From Candidatus Eisenbacteria bacterium (GTDB taxonomy: Bacteria; Eisenbacteria; RBG-16-71-46; SZUA-252), in the NCBI GenBank assembly GCA_035712245.1, contig DASTBC010000163.1:1-46544 (forward strand): a stretch of DNA of 46,544 nucleotides, read 5' to 3'. This document shows, one piece after another, positions 17,433-24,713 of this stretch. The position numbers and the translations under genes are program-made. The first letter of the stretch is position 1. Every line of letters starts with the position of its first letter. Under the pieces are notes generated by a model. The model was not told where the DNA came from. It saw only the letters and a program-made list of their open reading frames with translations, and searched no databases.

Positions 17433-19034
17433 GTGAGCGTCTCCCGATTTCGCGTCGCGCTCCTGAGCGCGGAGGCGGTGCCCTTCGCGAAGGTGGGCGG
17501 GCTCGCCGACGTGACCGGCGCGCTGAGCCATGCCGCCGCGGCGCTCGGGTGCTCGGTGGCGGTCTTCCTTCCGCGGTACGGGGACCTCGAGCTTCCCCCG
17601 GGTAGCGACCTCGAGCTCGTGGCCACGGTCGACGTGCCGCTCTCCGGAGCGGACCGGCCCGGGCTCGTGTACCGGCTGCGACACGCGGGCCATCCGGCGC
17701 ACCTGCACCACTTCTTCCTCGGGAACGAGGAGCTGTTCGGGAGACCCGGCGTCTACGCCGACCCCGCGACCGGGGAGCCGTTCCCGGACGAAGCCAGGCG
17801 GTTCGCATTCTTCTCGCGCGGATGCCTCGAGGCGATGCGCGCCGTGGCGTACGTGCCCGACGTGATCCACGCGAACGACCACCCGACGGCGCTCGTCCCC
17901 GCGTACCTCAAGACGACGCTCGCGGAAGACGCGTTCTTCCAGATGACCGCGACGCTCCTCACGATCCACAACCTCGGATACCAGGGAACGTACCCGCCGG
18001 CGGCGATGCGCACCGCGGGCTTCCCCGAGCGCTTCTTCTATCCGCTCTCACCGTTCGAGTTCTGGGGGAAGATGAACTGCCTCAAGGCGGGGATCCAGTT
18101 CGCGGACCGCCTCAACACGGTGAGCGAGCGGCACGCGGAGGAGATCCAGTCGGGGGACGAGTACGGCTTCGGGCTCCAGGGGGCGCTCAACGCGCGGCGG
18201 GAGCATCTGACCGGCATCCTGAACGGGATCGACGTGAAGGTGTGGAATCCCCGGACCGATCGCGCGCTTCCCGCGCGGTACGACGCCGAGACGCTCGAGG
18301 GAAAGTCGATCTGCAAGGCGGCGCTCGTGGAGGAGCTCGGCCTCGCGGCGAGCCCCGACCGTCCGCTCTTCGGCATCGTGTCGCGGCTCGTCGAGCAGAA
18401 GGGCTTCGAGCTGTTCGAGCGCGCGGCCGATCGCCTGATGGCGCTTCCGGCGCGATGGGCGGTCCTCGGCCGAGGCGAGAAGCGGTTCGAGGATCTCTTC
18501 CGCGCTCTCGCCTCGCGTCACCCCGACCGGCTCGCGTACCGGAGCGAGTTCGACGACCCGCTCGCCCACCGGATCGAGGGGGGCGCGGACTTCTTCCTGA
18601 TGCCGTCCCGCTACGAGCCCTGCGGCCTGAGCCAGATGATGAGCATGCGCTACGGCGCCGTGCCCGTCGTGAGGGAGACCGGCGGCCTCGCGGACACCGT
18701 CACCCCCTTCGAGCCCGGCGACCGCTCGTCCCAGGGGACGGGGATCGTGTTCCGGCCGTACACCCCCGAGGCCCTCGCGGAAGCGGTCGAGCGGGCGATC
18801 CGTCTCCACGCCGATCCGCCCTCGCTCCAGCGGTGCCGGCGGAACGGGATGGCGTGCGACTTCTCCTGGGAGGGGGCCGCCCGGAAGTACGTGCAGGTGT
18901 ACCGCGAGGCGAACGCATCCCGCCGGATCGGCACCGGTTTCGGGCGGTGGCTCGACACGATTCGCGGCGGCGGGGAATCCGAAGCGGGATCTTCCGCGTC
19001 GAGTCGGGGGTGGGAGCCCCCCTCGGTCGCTTGA
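17433..19034 (+). CDS. glgA: Glycogen/starch synthase
   Basis: The 533-residue GT5 glycosyltransferase is predicted to extend alpha-1,4-glucan from ADP- or UDP-glucose. The N-terminal sugar-nucleotide signature is complete (SAEAVPFAKVGGLADVTGALS), as are IHNLGYQG, GILNGIDVKVWNP, GIVSRLVEQKGF and the C-terminal SRYEPCGLSQMMSMRYG with RETGGLADTV. Start GTG 17433 lies 8 bases after the galT stop, so the pair form one operon for hexose storage. A tail of about 40 residues after the GT-B domain is low-complexity. The stop codon overlaps the -35 box of the tRNA promoter. Confidence 0.95.
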   Translation: MSVSRFRVALLSAEAVPFAKVGGLADVTGALSHAAAALGCSVAVFLPRYGDLELPPGSDLELVATVDVPLSGADRPGLVYRLRHAGHPAHLHHFFLGNEELFGRPGVYADPATGEPFPDEARRFAFFSRGCLEAMRAVAYVPDVIHANDHPTALVPAYLKTTLAEDAFFQMTATLLTIHNLGYQGTYPPAAMRTAGFPERFFYPLSPFEFWGKMNCLKAGIQFADRLNTVSERHAEEIQSGDEYGFGLQGALNARREHLTGILNGIDVKVWNPRTDRALPARYDAETLEGKSICKAALVEELGLAASPDRPLFGIVSRLVEQKGFELFERAADRLMALPARWAVLGRGEKRFEDLFRALASRHPDRLAYRSEFDDPLAHRIEGGADFFLMPSRYEPCGLSQMMSMRYGAVPVVRETGGLADTVTPFEPGDRSSQGTGIVFRPYTPEALAEAVERAIRLHADPPSLQRCRRNGMACDFSWEGAARKYVQVYREANASRRIGTGFGRWLDTIRGGGESEAGSSASSRGWEPPSVA

Positions 19035-19059
19035 CGCTCCCCGAACGGGGGTTTAGAAT
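19031..19059 (+). promoter_or_regulatory. Sigma-70 type promoter of tRNA-Gly
   Basis: TTGACG (19031-19036), a 17-base spacer and TAGAAT (19054-19059) match the housekeeping consensus at 5/6 in each box, about 37 bases before the tRNA. The -35 box overlaps the last codons of glgA. Confidence 0.75.
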
Positions 19060-19095
19060 CCTCCCCGCCGCACCGAAAAACCGAATAGGTCCAGA

Positions 19096-19172
19096 GCGGA
19101 AGTAGCTCAGCCCGGTAGAGCCCCACCTTGCCAAGGTGGTTGTCGCGGGTTCAAATCCCGTCTTCCGCTCCA
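19096..19172 (+). tRNA. tRNA-Gly (anticodon GCC), CCA encoded
   Basis: All four arms fold: acceptor GCGGAAG/CTTCCGC, D-arm GCTC/GAGC, anticodon stem CCACC/GGTGG with loop TTGCCAA, and T-arm with TTCAAAT. The discriminator is T, as is usual for bacterial tRNA-Gly, and CCA is in the DNA (19170-19172). Eight T residues follow at once and probably terminate transcription. Confidence 0.97.
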
Positions 19173-19190
19173 TTTTTTTTGCCCTCGGAC

Positions 19191-19234
19191 CCCTTTCTCC
19201 CCCTGTAGGTGTTGCCCTTTCTCCCTCGTAGGTG
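19191..19234 (+). repeat. Tandem direct repeat upstream of the SWIB gene
   Basis: Two copies of CCCTTTCTCCC(CC)TGTAGGTG-like sequence start at 19191 and 19215, a 24-base period. A weak promoter candidate overlaps the second copy (TTGCCC 19212-19217, 18-base spacer, TAGAAC 19236-19241). Confidence 0.6.
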
Positions 19235-19298
19235 GTAGAACTTGCAACCGGCGCCGACGAATTTGGGGATCGGCGGACGCTCACGAAAGGAGAGGTGC

Positions 19299-19607
19299 AT
19301 GCCAGCAAAGAAGCGCGCCAGCAAGCCCGCCAAGAAGAAGGTCGCAGCGAAGAAGCGCAAACCGAATGCCGCGTTCATGAAGCCCCTGACTCCGTCCGCA
19401 ACCCTCTCCGAGGTCGTGGGCGGGAAGGCGCTGCCGCGCACCGAGGTCACGAAGAAGCTCTGGGCGTACATCAAGAAGAACAAGCTTCAGGACAAGACCA
19501 AGCGCACCATGATCAACGCGGACGACAAGCTTCGCGCTGTCTTCGGCGGCAAGCGGCAGGTGAGCATGTTCGAGATGACCAAGCTCGTCTCGAAGCACCT
19601 GAAGTAG
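19299..19607 (+). CDS. SWIB/MDM2-domain protein
   Basis: The 102-residue basic protein starts at ATG 19299, chosen over an upstream in-frame ATG (19242) because AAAGGAGAGG precedes it. Residues 1-25 are lysine/alanine-rich and histone-like (KKRASKPAKKKVAAKKRK). The rest is a SWIB domain (PLTPSATLSEVVGGKALP, LWAYIKKNKLQDK, INADDKLRAVFGGK, MFEMTKLVSKHL). SWIB domains occur in eukaryotic chromatin remodellers and in scattered bacteria, where a nucleoid or topology role is suspected but not settled. Single-gene unit, closed by a terminator. Confidence 0.9.
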   Translation: MPAKKRASKPAKKKVAAKKRKPNAAFMKPLTPSATLSEVVGGKALPRTEVTKKLWAYIKKNKLQDKTKRTMINADDKLRAVFGGKRQVSMFEMTKLVSKHLK

Positions 19608-19631
19608 CCCGTCTCGTTTTCGCGAGCCTCG

Positions 19632-19663
19632 CGCCCCGCCGCGTTCACGCGGCGGGGCGTTTT
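19632..19663 (+). terminator. Rho-independent terminator after SWIB gene
   Basis: A perfect 12-bp GC stem (19632-19643 with 19648-19659), loop TTCA, then TTTTC. Confidence 0.9.
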
Positions 19664-19693
19664 CATTGCCCGCGACCTGGGGGCTCCGGCCGC

Positions 19694-19722
19694 TTGACAC
19701 GGCGGCCGGGGCGTTGTTCCCT
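19694..19722 (+). promoter_or_regulatory. Possible promoter of the ECF sigma gene
   Basis: A perfect TTGACA (19694-19699) lies about 105 bases before the proposed start. The -10 position at 17-base spacing (TTCCCT) is poor, so only the -35 is convincing. Confidence 0.3.
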
Positions 19723-19802
19723 GTAGCGTCCGTCACGCGGTGGAGCCTCCCCGAATCGGGCTTCGCCGCAACCGTCTCATCCCTGGGCGAAGTGGGGAGC
19801 CC

Positions 19803-20417
19803 ATGCGAGACGTACCGCCGGTTCCCGGCCGTCCGCCGCTCGGCAGCGGCGACATGGACTCGACCGTCAATCTGCTCAAGCGAATCCGTTCCGGCGAGGA
19901 ACGGGCTCGCGAGATCCTGCTCCAGCGCTACATGCCGGTCTTGAAGCGGCTCGCCCGCGGCAAGGTCCCCATCCGAGCGCGTCCGCTCGTGGACACCGAC
20001 GAGCTCGTCCAGCGCACGATGTACGCCGTCTTCACCCGCGTGGACTCCTTCGAGCACCGGCACGAAGGCGCGTTCCTCGCCTACCTGCGCACGGTTCTCA
20101 AGAACAAGATCCTGGACATCGCGAGGCAATCGAATCCGGAGGTCACGGAGATGGACGGAGCCATGCCCGACCTGGGTCCATCCCCGGTCGAGCTCGTGAT
20201 CGGGAAGGAACGCCTCGAGGCGTACGACGCCGCGCTCGAGGCCCTGAACGAGCAGCAGCGTCAGGCCGTCATCATGCGGCTCGAGATGGGCTTCACGTAC
20301 GAGGAGATCGCCGTCGCGGTCGACTGTCCCTCGGCCAACGCGGCGCGCATGCTCATCTCGCGCGCGCTGGCGCGCATGGCGATCTCGATGAGCGCCCACC
20401 AGGACGATCTCGTGTGA
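19803..20417 (+). CDS. ECF-type RNA polymerase sigma factor
   Basis: The 204-residue protein has the two-domain plan of extracytoplasmic-function sigma factors. Region 2 lies around residues 35-105 (REILLQRYMPVLKRLARG, VDTDELVQRTMYAVF, FLAYLRTVLKNKILDIAR) and region 4 around 140-195 (EALNEQQRQAVIMRLEMG, FTYEEIAVAVDCPSANAARM). Start ATG 19803 has GGGGAG a few bases upstream; an in-frame GTG at 19740 is less likely. The stop overlaps the next gene's GTG by four bases (GTGA). The downstream product is a lipoprotein and not a recognisable membrane anti-sigma factor, so how activity is controlled is unclear. Confidence 0.85.
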   Translation: MRDVPPVPGRPPLGSGDMDSTVNLLKRIRSGEERAREILLQRYMPVLKRLARGKVPIRARPLVDTDELVQRTMYAVFTRVDSFEHRHEGAFLAYLRTVLKNKILDIARQSNPEVTEMDGAMPDLGPSPVELVIGKERLEAYDAALEALNEQQRQAVIMRLEMGFTYEEIAVAVDCPSANAARMLISRALARMAISMSAHQDDLV

Positions 20418-21133
20418 TCCGGCCGCTCTCGCACGCGCTGGCCGCGGCGCTCCTTGCCGGCCTCGCGGGCTGCTCGCGGTCGGAGACCCCGCCATCCGTC
20501 CGCGACGGCGCGAGCCCCGCTCCCGCCGCCGCGCGCGACGCATCTCGATATCGCGGGCTCTACACCTCGAGCGGTCCGGACTCGGGAACGATCGCGCTCT
20601 GCGGGGGAGCGGCGCTTCCCGCGCGCGACGGCACGGGAGGGGAGCTGCGCCGCGCGCACGACGCGCTCGGCGGAGGACCGGAACATCCCGTGTTCGTCGA
20701 GGTGCGCGCGGAATCGGTGGTCGCCGGAGGCGGGTCGGCGGCGCACCTCGAGGTGGTGGCTCTCGTGCGCGCGAGCCCGGTGGGCGAAGGAGCGGGATGC
20801 GCGGAGCCGCCCGCCCGATACCGGTTCCGCGCGTCGGGGAACGAGCCCTTCTGGAGCGCCACGGTCGGAGCGGATTCGATCGTGTTCGAGCAGCCCGACG
20901 AGCCGCGGAGGACGGCCATTCCGCTCGCGAGTCGCGAGGAGGGCGCGAACGAGAGGATCTTCCGGGGCACGACCTCGGGCGCGAGCCCGAACGGGATCCG
21001 CGTGACGGTGAAACCCGGGCGATGCTCCGACTCGATGTCGGGCGCGCTCTACTCCTTCTCGGCCGAAGTGGCGTTCGGCGGGCGATCGCTCTCCGGCTGC
21101 GCGAGAGAGGGAGACCTTCCCCCCGCCCCCTGA
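20414..21133 (+). CDS. Lipoprotein with GNEPFW (COG3650-like) domain, coupled to the sigma factor
   Basis: The 239-residue product starts at GTG 20414 inside the sigma-factor stop (GTGA overlap), which suggests translational coupling. A lipobox (LLAGLAGC) puts lipid on Cys20. The C-terminal half begins YRFRASGNEPFWSATVGAD; the GNEPFW motif marks a family of small envelope proteins (COG3650-like, often beside META/DUF306 domains) of unknown function. About 10 further residues of DFxR-like strand pattern and conserved cysteines (CAEPP, GRCSDSMSG, SGCAR) follow. It may be an envelope sensor or target of the coupled sigma factor; that is inference. Its last 85 bases overlap the antisense VanZ-like gene. 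Confidence 0.7.
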   Translation: MIRPLSHALAAALLAGLAGCSRSETPPSVRDGASPAPAAARDASRYRGLYTSSGPDSGTIALCGGAALPARDGTGGELRRAHDALGGGPEHPVFVEVRAESVVAGGGSAAHLEVVALVRASPVGEGAGCAEPPARYRFRASGNEPFWSATVGADSIVFEQPDEPRRTAIPLASREEGANERIFRGTTSGASPNGIRVTVKPGRCSDSMSGALYSFSAEVAFGGRSLSGCAREGDLPPAP

Positions 21134-22032
21134 GCCCCGCGGCGAGGCGAGGAGCCGTTCGCGCTCCGGGTCTGGAGCGAGAGCGCGGCGGAGCCGAGGA
21201 CCGCTCCGACCGCCGCGCCCACGATCGCGGTGACGAGATCGGTCGCGTCGCTCACGCGTGAGACCACGAGGAGCCGCGCCGCTTCGAGACCCAGCGCGAG
21301 CGCGGCCGTGAGGAGGAAGGCCCGCCACGCGCCCGCGCGCCGCGAGAGGACGAGAAGCGCGGCGACGGGGATCCACATCGCGGCTCCCGCCACGGCCTGC
21401 AGCGCGAAGCGCTCCGGGCTCTCCACCACTCTCACGAAGGGCGCCGTCACGATGCGCCCCGCGCGCCACTTGGCGCGCAGGAGACCGGGGTTCGCGGTGA
21501 AGTCGAACGGGCGCAGCCTTCCCAGGAAGAGCGCGGCGACGTAGGGCCAGAGGATCCACTCGGCGGGCCTCGCGGGTCCGTACCGGATCCTCCAGCCCTT
21601 CCACGCCGACAGGAGCTCGGGTCCCGCGGCGATCCAGAGGAGCGCGCCACCCGCGGCCCCGGCGGATTGCGCCGCGATGTCGACGAGCGACGGGTGCCGG
21701 GACGGGAAGTACGTCTGCCCGAACTCGACGGCGGCGCTCAGGAGGACACTGAGCGACCAGGCGCCGATCGCGGGCGCCACGCGCCCCGCGACGTCCCGGG
21801 AGGCCGGAAACGCGCCCAGGAAGAAGAACGGAAAGGGCGCCATGAGGAACACGTTGATGAGGAAATCCGACGGGTGGACTCGAACGGGGATCGCGTGCCG
21901 GAAGACGAACCATGCTTCGTCGAGCGGTCTGGGCGCGAGGTGGAGCGGCACGAAGCTCCCGTAGGCCGCGAATCCGAGCGTGAGGACGGCGAGGATCGCC
22001 GACCACCGGGAGCCGGGAATCCGGTCCGCCAT
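21049..22032 (-). CDS. VanZ-like integral membrane protein
   Basis: The 327-residue protein starts at ATG 22032 (MADRIPGSRW), preferred to an upstream in-frame start inside the neighbouring gene. It has VanZ-family features: YGSFVPLHLAPRPLDEA, a loop HPSDFLINVFLMAPF, EFGQTYFPSRHPSLVDI and a late helix with SRVSDATDLVTAIVG. About seven hydrophobic segments are visible. VanZ-like proteins relate to teicoplanin resistance VanZ but mostly have no known role. It resembles the 23285-24706 protein closely (same motifs in the same order), so the two are paralogs. The C-terminal 40 residues are polar low-complexity, encoded antisense to the GNEPFW lipoprotein, and probably not functionally constrained. 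Confidence 0.75.
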   Translation of the reverse strand: MADRIPGSRWSAILAVLTLGFAAYGSFVPLHLAPRPLDEAWFVFRHAIPVRVHPSDFLINVFLMAPFPFFFLGAFPASRDVAGRVAPAIGAWSLSVLLSAAVEFGQTYFPSRHPSLVDIAAQSAGAAGGALLWIAAGPELLSAWKGWRIRYGPARPAEWILWPYVAALFLGRLRPFDFTANPGLLRAKWRAGRIVTAPFVRVVESPERFALQAVAGAAMWIPVAALLVLSRRAGAWRAFLLTAALALGLEAARLLVVSRVSDATDLVTAIVGAAVGAVLGSAALSLQTRSANGSSPRRGAQGAGGRSPSLAQPESDRPPNATSAEKE

Positions 22033-22052
22033 GCCGGGGGACGATACGGGCG

Positions 22053-22238
22053 TCAACCGCCCCGGGGCTTCGCCTGCAGGTACTCTTCCTTGAGCCACGG
22101 CGCCACGCGCCGCAGCTTCTCGACCACGAGGGTGCGCTCCTCGCGGCGGGTGCTCGCGTACTGGCGCTTCAAGCGCTCGAGCGTCCTCGCCCGCTTGCGT
22201 TTCCGGGCGAGCTTCGCGTCACGGTTGGATCGTGCCAT
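22053..22238 (-). CDS. Small basic protein, function unknown
   Basis: The 61-residue protein starts at ATG 22238 behind a good TGGAGG site. It is almost entirely charged (RDAKLARKRKRARTLERLKR, then a helix ending LRRVAPWLKEEYLQ) and probably one long helix. It resembles short arginine/lysine-rich bacterial proteins of the DUF6800 kind, but I am not sure of that. The next gene on this strand starts 20 bases downstream, so they probably share a transcript. RNA or ribosome binding is a guess from composition only. Confidence 0.6.
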   Translation of the reverse strand: MARSNRDAKLARKRKRARTLERLKRQYASTRREERTLVVEKLRRVAPWLKEEYLQAKPRGG

Positions 22239-22343
22239 GGGTGCCTCCAGGCGTCGGAACGCCGCTCGAGTCGATTTTCCCTCTGCGCCTTGATGGCGCG
22301 GCTTCCGTTCAGGATAGCACGCGATCCGGGAGGGACGGCGAGC

Positions 22344-23288
22344 TCACGCCGGCGGCGAGGAGTCCCGGCGCGGCGCTCCCGACGCCACCCACGCGGCGTG
22401 CTGGGCGAGGGCGACCGCTCCGGCGCCCGCGACGAACGCGATTCCGTAGCGGAGCCAGAGCGCCGCGCCGCTCGCGAGATGCTCGCGGTTCTCGCTGAGC
22501 AGGAACTGGATCGCCGCGAAGGTGCGGCCGTACTTTTCCACCGCGGGCTCGAGGCCCAGGTGGAGGAGGACGTATCCGAGCGGGACCGCCGCGAGGCAGA
22601 TCGCCGTGGTCGCGGCCGGTCCCGGGGATCGCCCCGCGAGAAGCCTCGAGAGCCCGCTTCCCGCGAGGGCGAGCGCCGTGAGCGCCCCGGCGATCGCAGC
22701 GGCCGGCAGCAGGCCGCCGCCCCCCCGCATCAGCTCGGTGAGATTGTCCGTCGCGGCGAAGGGCACGACGACCGTGTAGCTCACGGGGAGCGTGAGCGCC
22801 CCGGCGAGCGCGCATCGCGAGAGCGGCCGCGGGTCTCGATCCTCCCACGCGACCCACGCCGCGGCCGCCGCGAGCACCACCGTGGACGCGCCGATGAAGA
22901 GCGCGAGGAAGCGTCCCGCGGTCTCCGCTTCGGCAGGTCCCCTCAGCACGGGAAATCCGACGATGTCGTGGATCGCTTCGAGAGGCACCGAGGCACGGAG
23001 AAGGAGCCACGCGAGGACGCCCTGCGCGAGAAGGAAGAGGAGCACGCTCCCGGGAGAGGCGCCCGGCCGGCGAAGCCAGGCCGTGGCGGCCCACGCGGGG
23101 GCCCCCAGCGTCACGAGGAGCAGCAAGGCGAGCATCGCCGCCGTCAGGAGGGGTGGCCTCCCCTCCGAGAGCTCGCGCACGTTGTAGGGAACGCCTGGCG
23201 CGGTGAGCGCGAGCCACCCGGCTCCGCCCAGCAGGACCAGGACGGAGCCCAGCGACAGGAGGCCCAGGCGTCGGGGGTTCGGCTTCAT
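22344..23288 (-). CDS. Polytopic membrane protein, unknown function
   Basis: The 314-residue protein starts at ATG 23288, overlapping the upstream VanZ-like stop by four bases (ATGA), so the pair is translationally coupled. It has about eight hydrophobic helices and no enzymatic signature I recognise. Polar elements are RELSEGRPPLLT, IHDIVGFPVLRGPAEAETAG and AVEKYGRTFAAIQFLLSENR. The acidic and arginine residues between helices suggest a channel, transporter or glycan-handling protein, none of them supported directly. The long open frame that continues upstream on this strand is a shadow of the VanZ-like gene. Confidence 0.7.
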   Translation of the reverse strand: MKPNPRRLGLLSLGSVLVLLGGAGWLALTAPGVPYNVRELSEGRPPLLTAAMLALLLLVTLGAPAWAATAWLRRPGASPGSVLLFLLAQGVLAWLLLRASVPLEAIHDIVGFPVLRGPAEAETAGRFLALFIGASTVVLAAAAAWVAWEDRDPRPLSRCALAGALTLPVSYTVVVPFAATDNLTELMRGGGGLLPAAAIAGALTALALAGSGLSRLLAGRSPGPAATTAICLAAVPLGYVLLHLGLEPAVEKYGRTFAAIQFLLSENREHLASGAALWLRYGIAFVAGAGAVALAQHAAWVASGAPRRDSSPPA

Positions 23289-24706
23289 GCTTCGGACGAC
23301 CCCGACACCGCCTCCGGAGGCTCGGCCACGCGCGCGTCGCCGGCGCGCGGGAGGAGCCGCTCGCGCACGGCGAGCAGGCCCAGGAGACCCAGCGTTCCAC
23401 CGGCGATCATGAGCAAGGCGTCCGTGAGATCGGGGCTCTTCCCTGGAAGGAACACCTGCCCGAGCTCGACCGCGAGCGCCGCCGCGGCGAGGACGAGGAA
23501 CGCTCCCGCGGTCGCGAGCACGCGCGGGCGCCGGCCCCGGATGGAAGCCACGGCCACCGCGAGCGCGGCCCCGAGAGGGGCGAAGAAGATCGTCTTGTGG
23601 AAGACCTCGGTGATCGCGCGAAACTCGGAGCCGATCCAGTAGGCCTGGAAGAGGGGCCTCTTCAAGAGCTCGAGCCGCTCCCTGGCGAACGCCCGATCCA
23701 GGTGAAAGTCGAACGGGTACCAGAAGACCGCCGCGATCACCACGAGCCAGAGGCCGGCCGCGGCGATCCCGGCCAGGGCCCAGCTCCGGCCCCTCGCGCG
23801 CTCCCGTTCGCGCGCGAGCGCTCCCCATCGTCTCCCGAGCACGGTTCCGAGCCACGCGCCCGCGGCGGCCCCCATCGCCGCGGTGATCACGTCGGTGACG
23901 TCGCTCACGCGCGAGAAGACGAGGAGCTGGATCCCCTCGATTCCCGAGGCGATCAGGACGGTGAGGAGGAAGGCGCGAAGCGCGGCGGTCCTTCCGGAGA
24001 GGACGAGGAGCGCGGCGACCGGAATCCACACCGCCACGTCCCCCAGGATGGAGAAGAGCGCGGGCGCCGCCTGGTCCGGCAGGCGAGCGAAGGGGACGAG
24101 AACCACCCGGCCCTGTTGCCACTTCTCGTGGACGTCGGCGGGACTGGCCGTGAGGTCGAGCGGCATCACGTTGTAGAAGAAGAGGACGGCGAGGTAGGGA
24201 CCCAGGATCCACTCGGCGAGCGCCGGAGCGCCGTAGGCGGTGCGCCAGCGGCTCCACGAGGCCGCGATCGCGGGTCCGCCCCAGAGCCAGGCGAGCGCGC
24301 CCGCCGCCGCGCCGCCCGATTGGAGCGCGATGTCGTAGAGGGACGGGTTGCGGGGCGGAAAGTAGAGCTGGGCGAACTCGATCATCGCGCTCAGAACGGA
24401 CGCGAGGGTCCACACCGCCGCGGCCGCGAGGAGACGCGTCCGGCCCGAACGGGCGATGGGGAGCGCGCCCAGGAGCAGGAACGCGAACGGCACCATGAGC
24501 AGGAAGTTCGCGGCGAGATCGGTGCGGCTCACGCGTTCGGGGATCGCGTGCTGGAAGATCGCCCACGACTCCGGGAGCGGCCGAGGCGTGAAGTGGAGCG
24601 GGACGAAGCTTCCGTACGCGAGGAACGCGAGATAGAGCGCGGCGAGGAAGGCGAGCCGGAGGGAGCCGCGCGTGCGCTCGGCTCCTCGCGGCCGTTCGGG
24701 CGTCAC
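23285..24706 (-). CDS. VanZ-like membrane protein, duplicated form
   Basis: The 473-residue protein starts at GTG 24706, seven bases after the amidase stop. It carries the same motif series as the 21049-22032 protein (YGSFVPLHFTPRPLPES, DLAANFLLMVPFAFLLLG, EFAQLYFPPRNPSLYDI, SRVSDVTDVITAAMGA) and then a second, shorter VanZ-like half (WYPFDFHLDRAF, FFAPLGAALAV, ELGQVFLPGKSPDLTDALLM). The ExGQxFxPxRxPxxxD pattern in both halves is the family hallmark. Eleven or so membrane segments. It lies in one minus-strand run with the amidase upstream and the 314-residue membrane protein downstream. Confidence 0.8.
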   Translation of the reverse strand: MTPERPRGAERTRGSLRLAFLAALYLAFLAYGSFVPLHFTPRPLPESWAIFQHAIPERVSRTDLAANFLLMVPFAFLLLGALPIARSGRTRLLAAAAVWTLASVLSAMIEFAQLYFPPRNPSLYDIALQSGGAAAGALAWLWGGPAIAASWSRWRTAYGAPALAEWILGPYLAVLFFYNVMPLDLTASPADVHEKWQQGRVVLVPFARLPDQAAPALFSILGDVAVWIPVAALLVLSGRTAALRAFLLTVLIASGIEGIQLLVFSRVSDVTDVITAAMGAAAGAWLGTVLGRRWGALARERERARGRSWALAGIAAAGLWLVVIAAVFWYPFDFHLDRAFARERLELLKRPLFQAYWIGSEFRAITEVFHKTIFFAPLGAALAVAVASIRGRRPRVLATAGAFLVLAAAALAVELGQVFLPGKSPDLTDALLMIAGGTLGLLGLLAVRERLLPRAGDARVAEPPEAVSGSSEA

Positions 24707-24713
24707 CGCGGCC

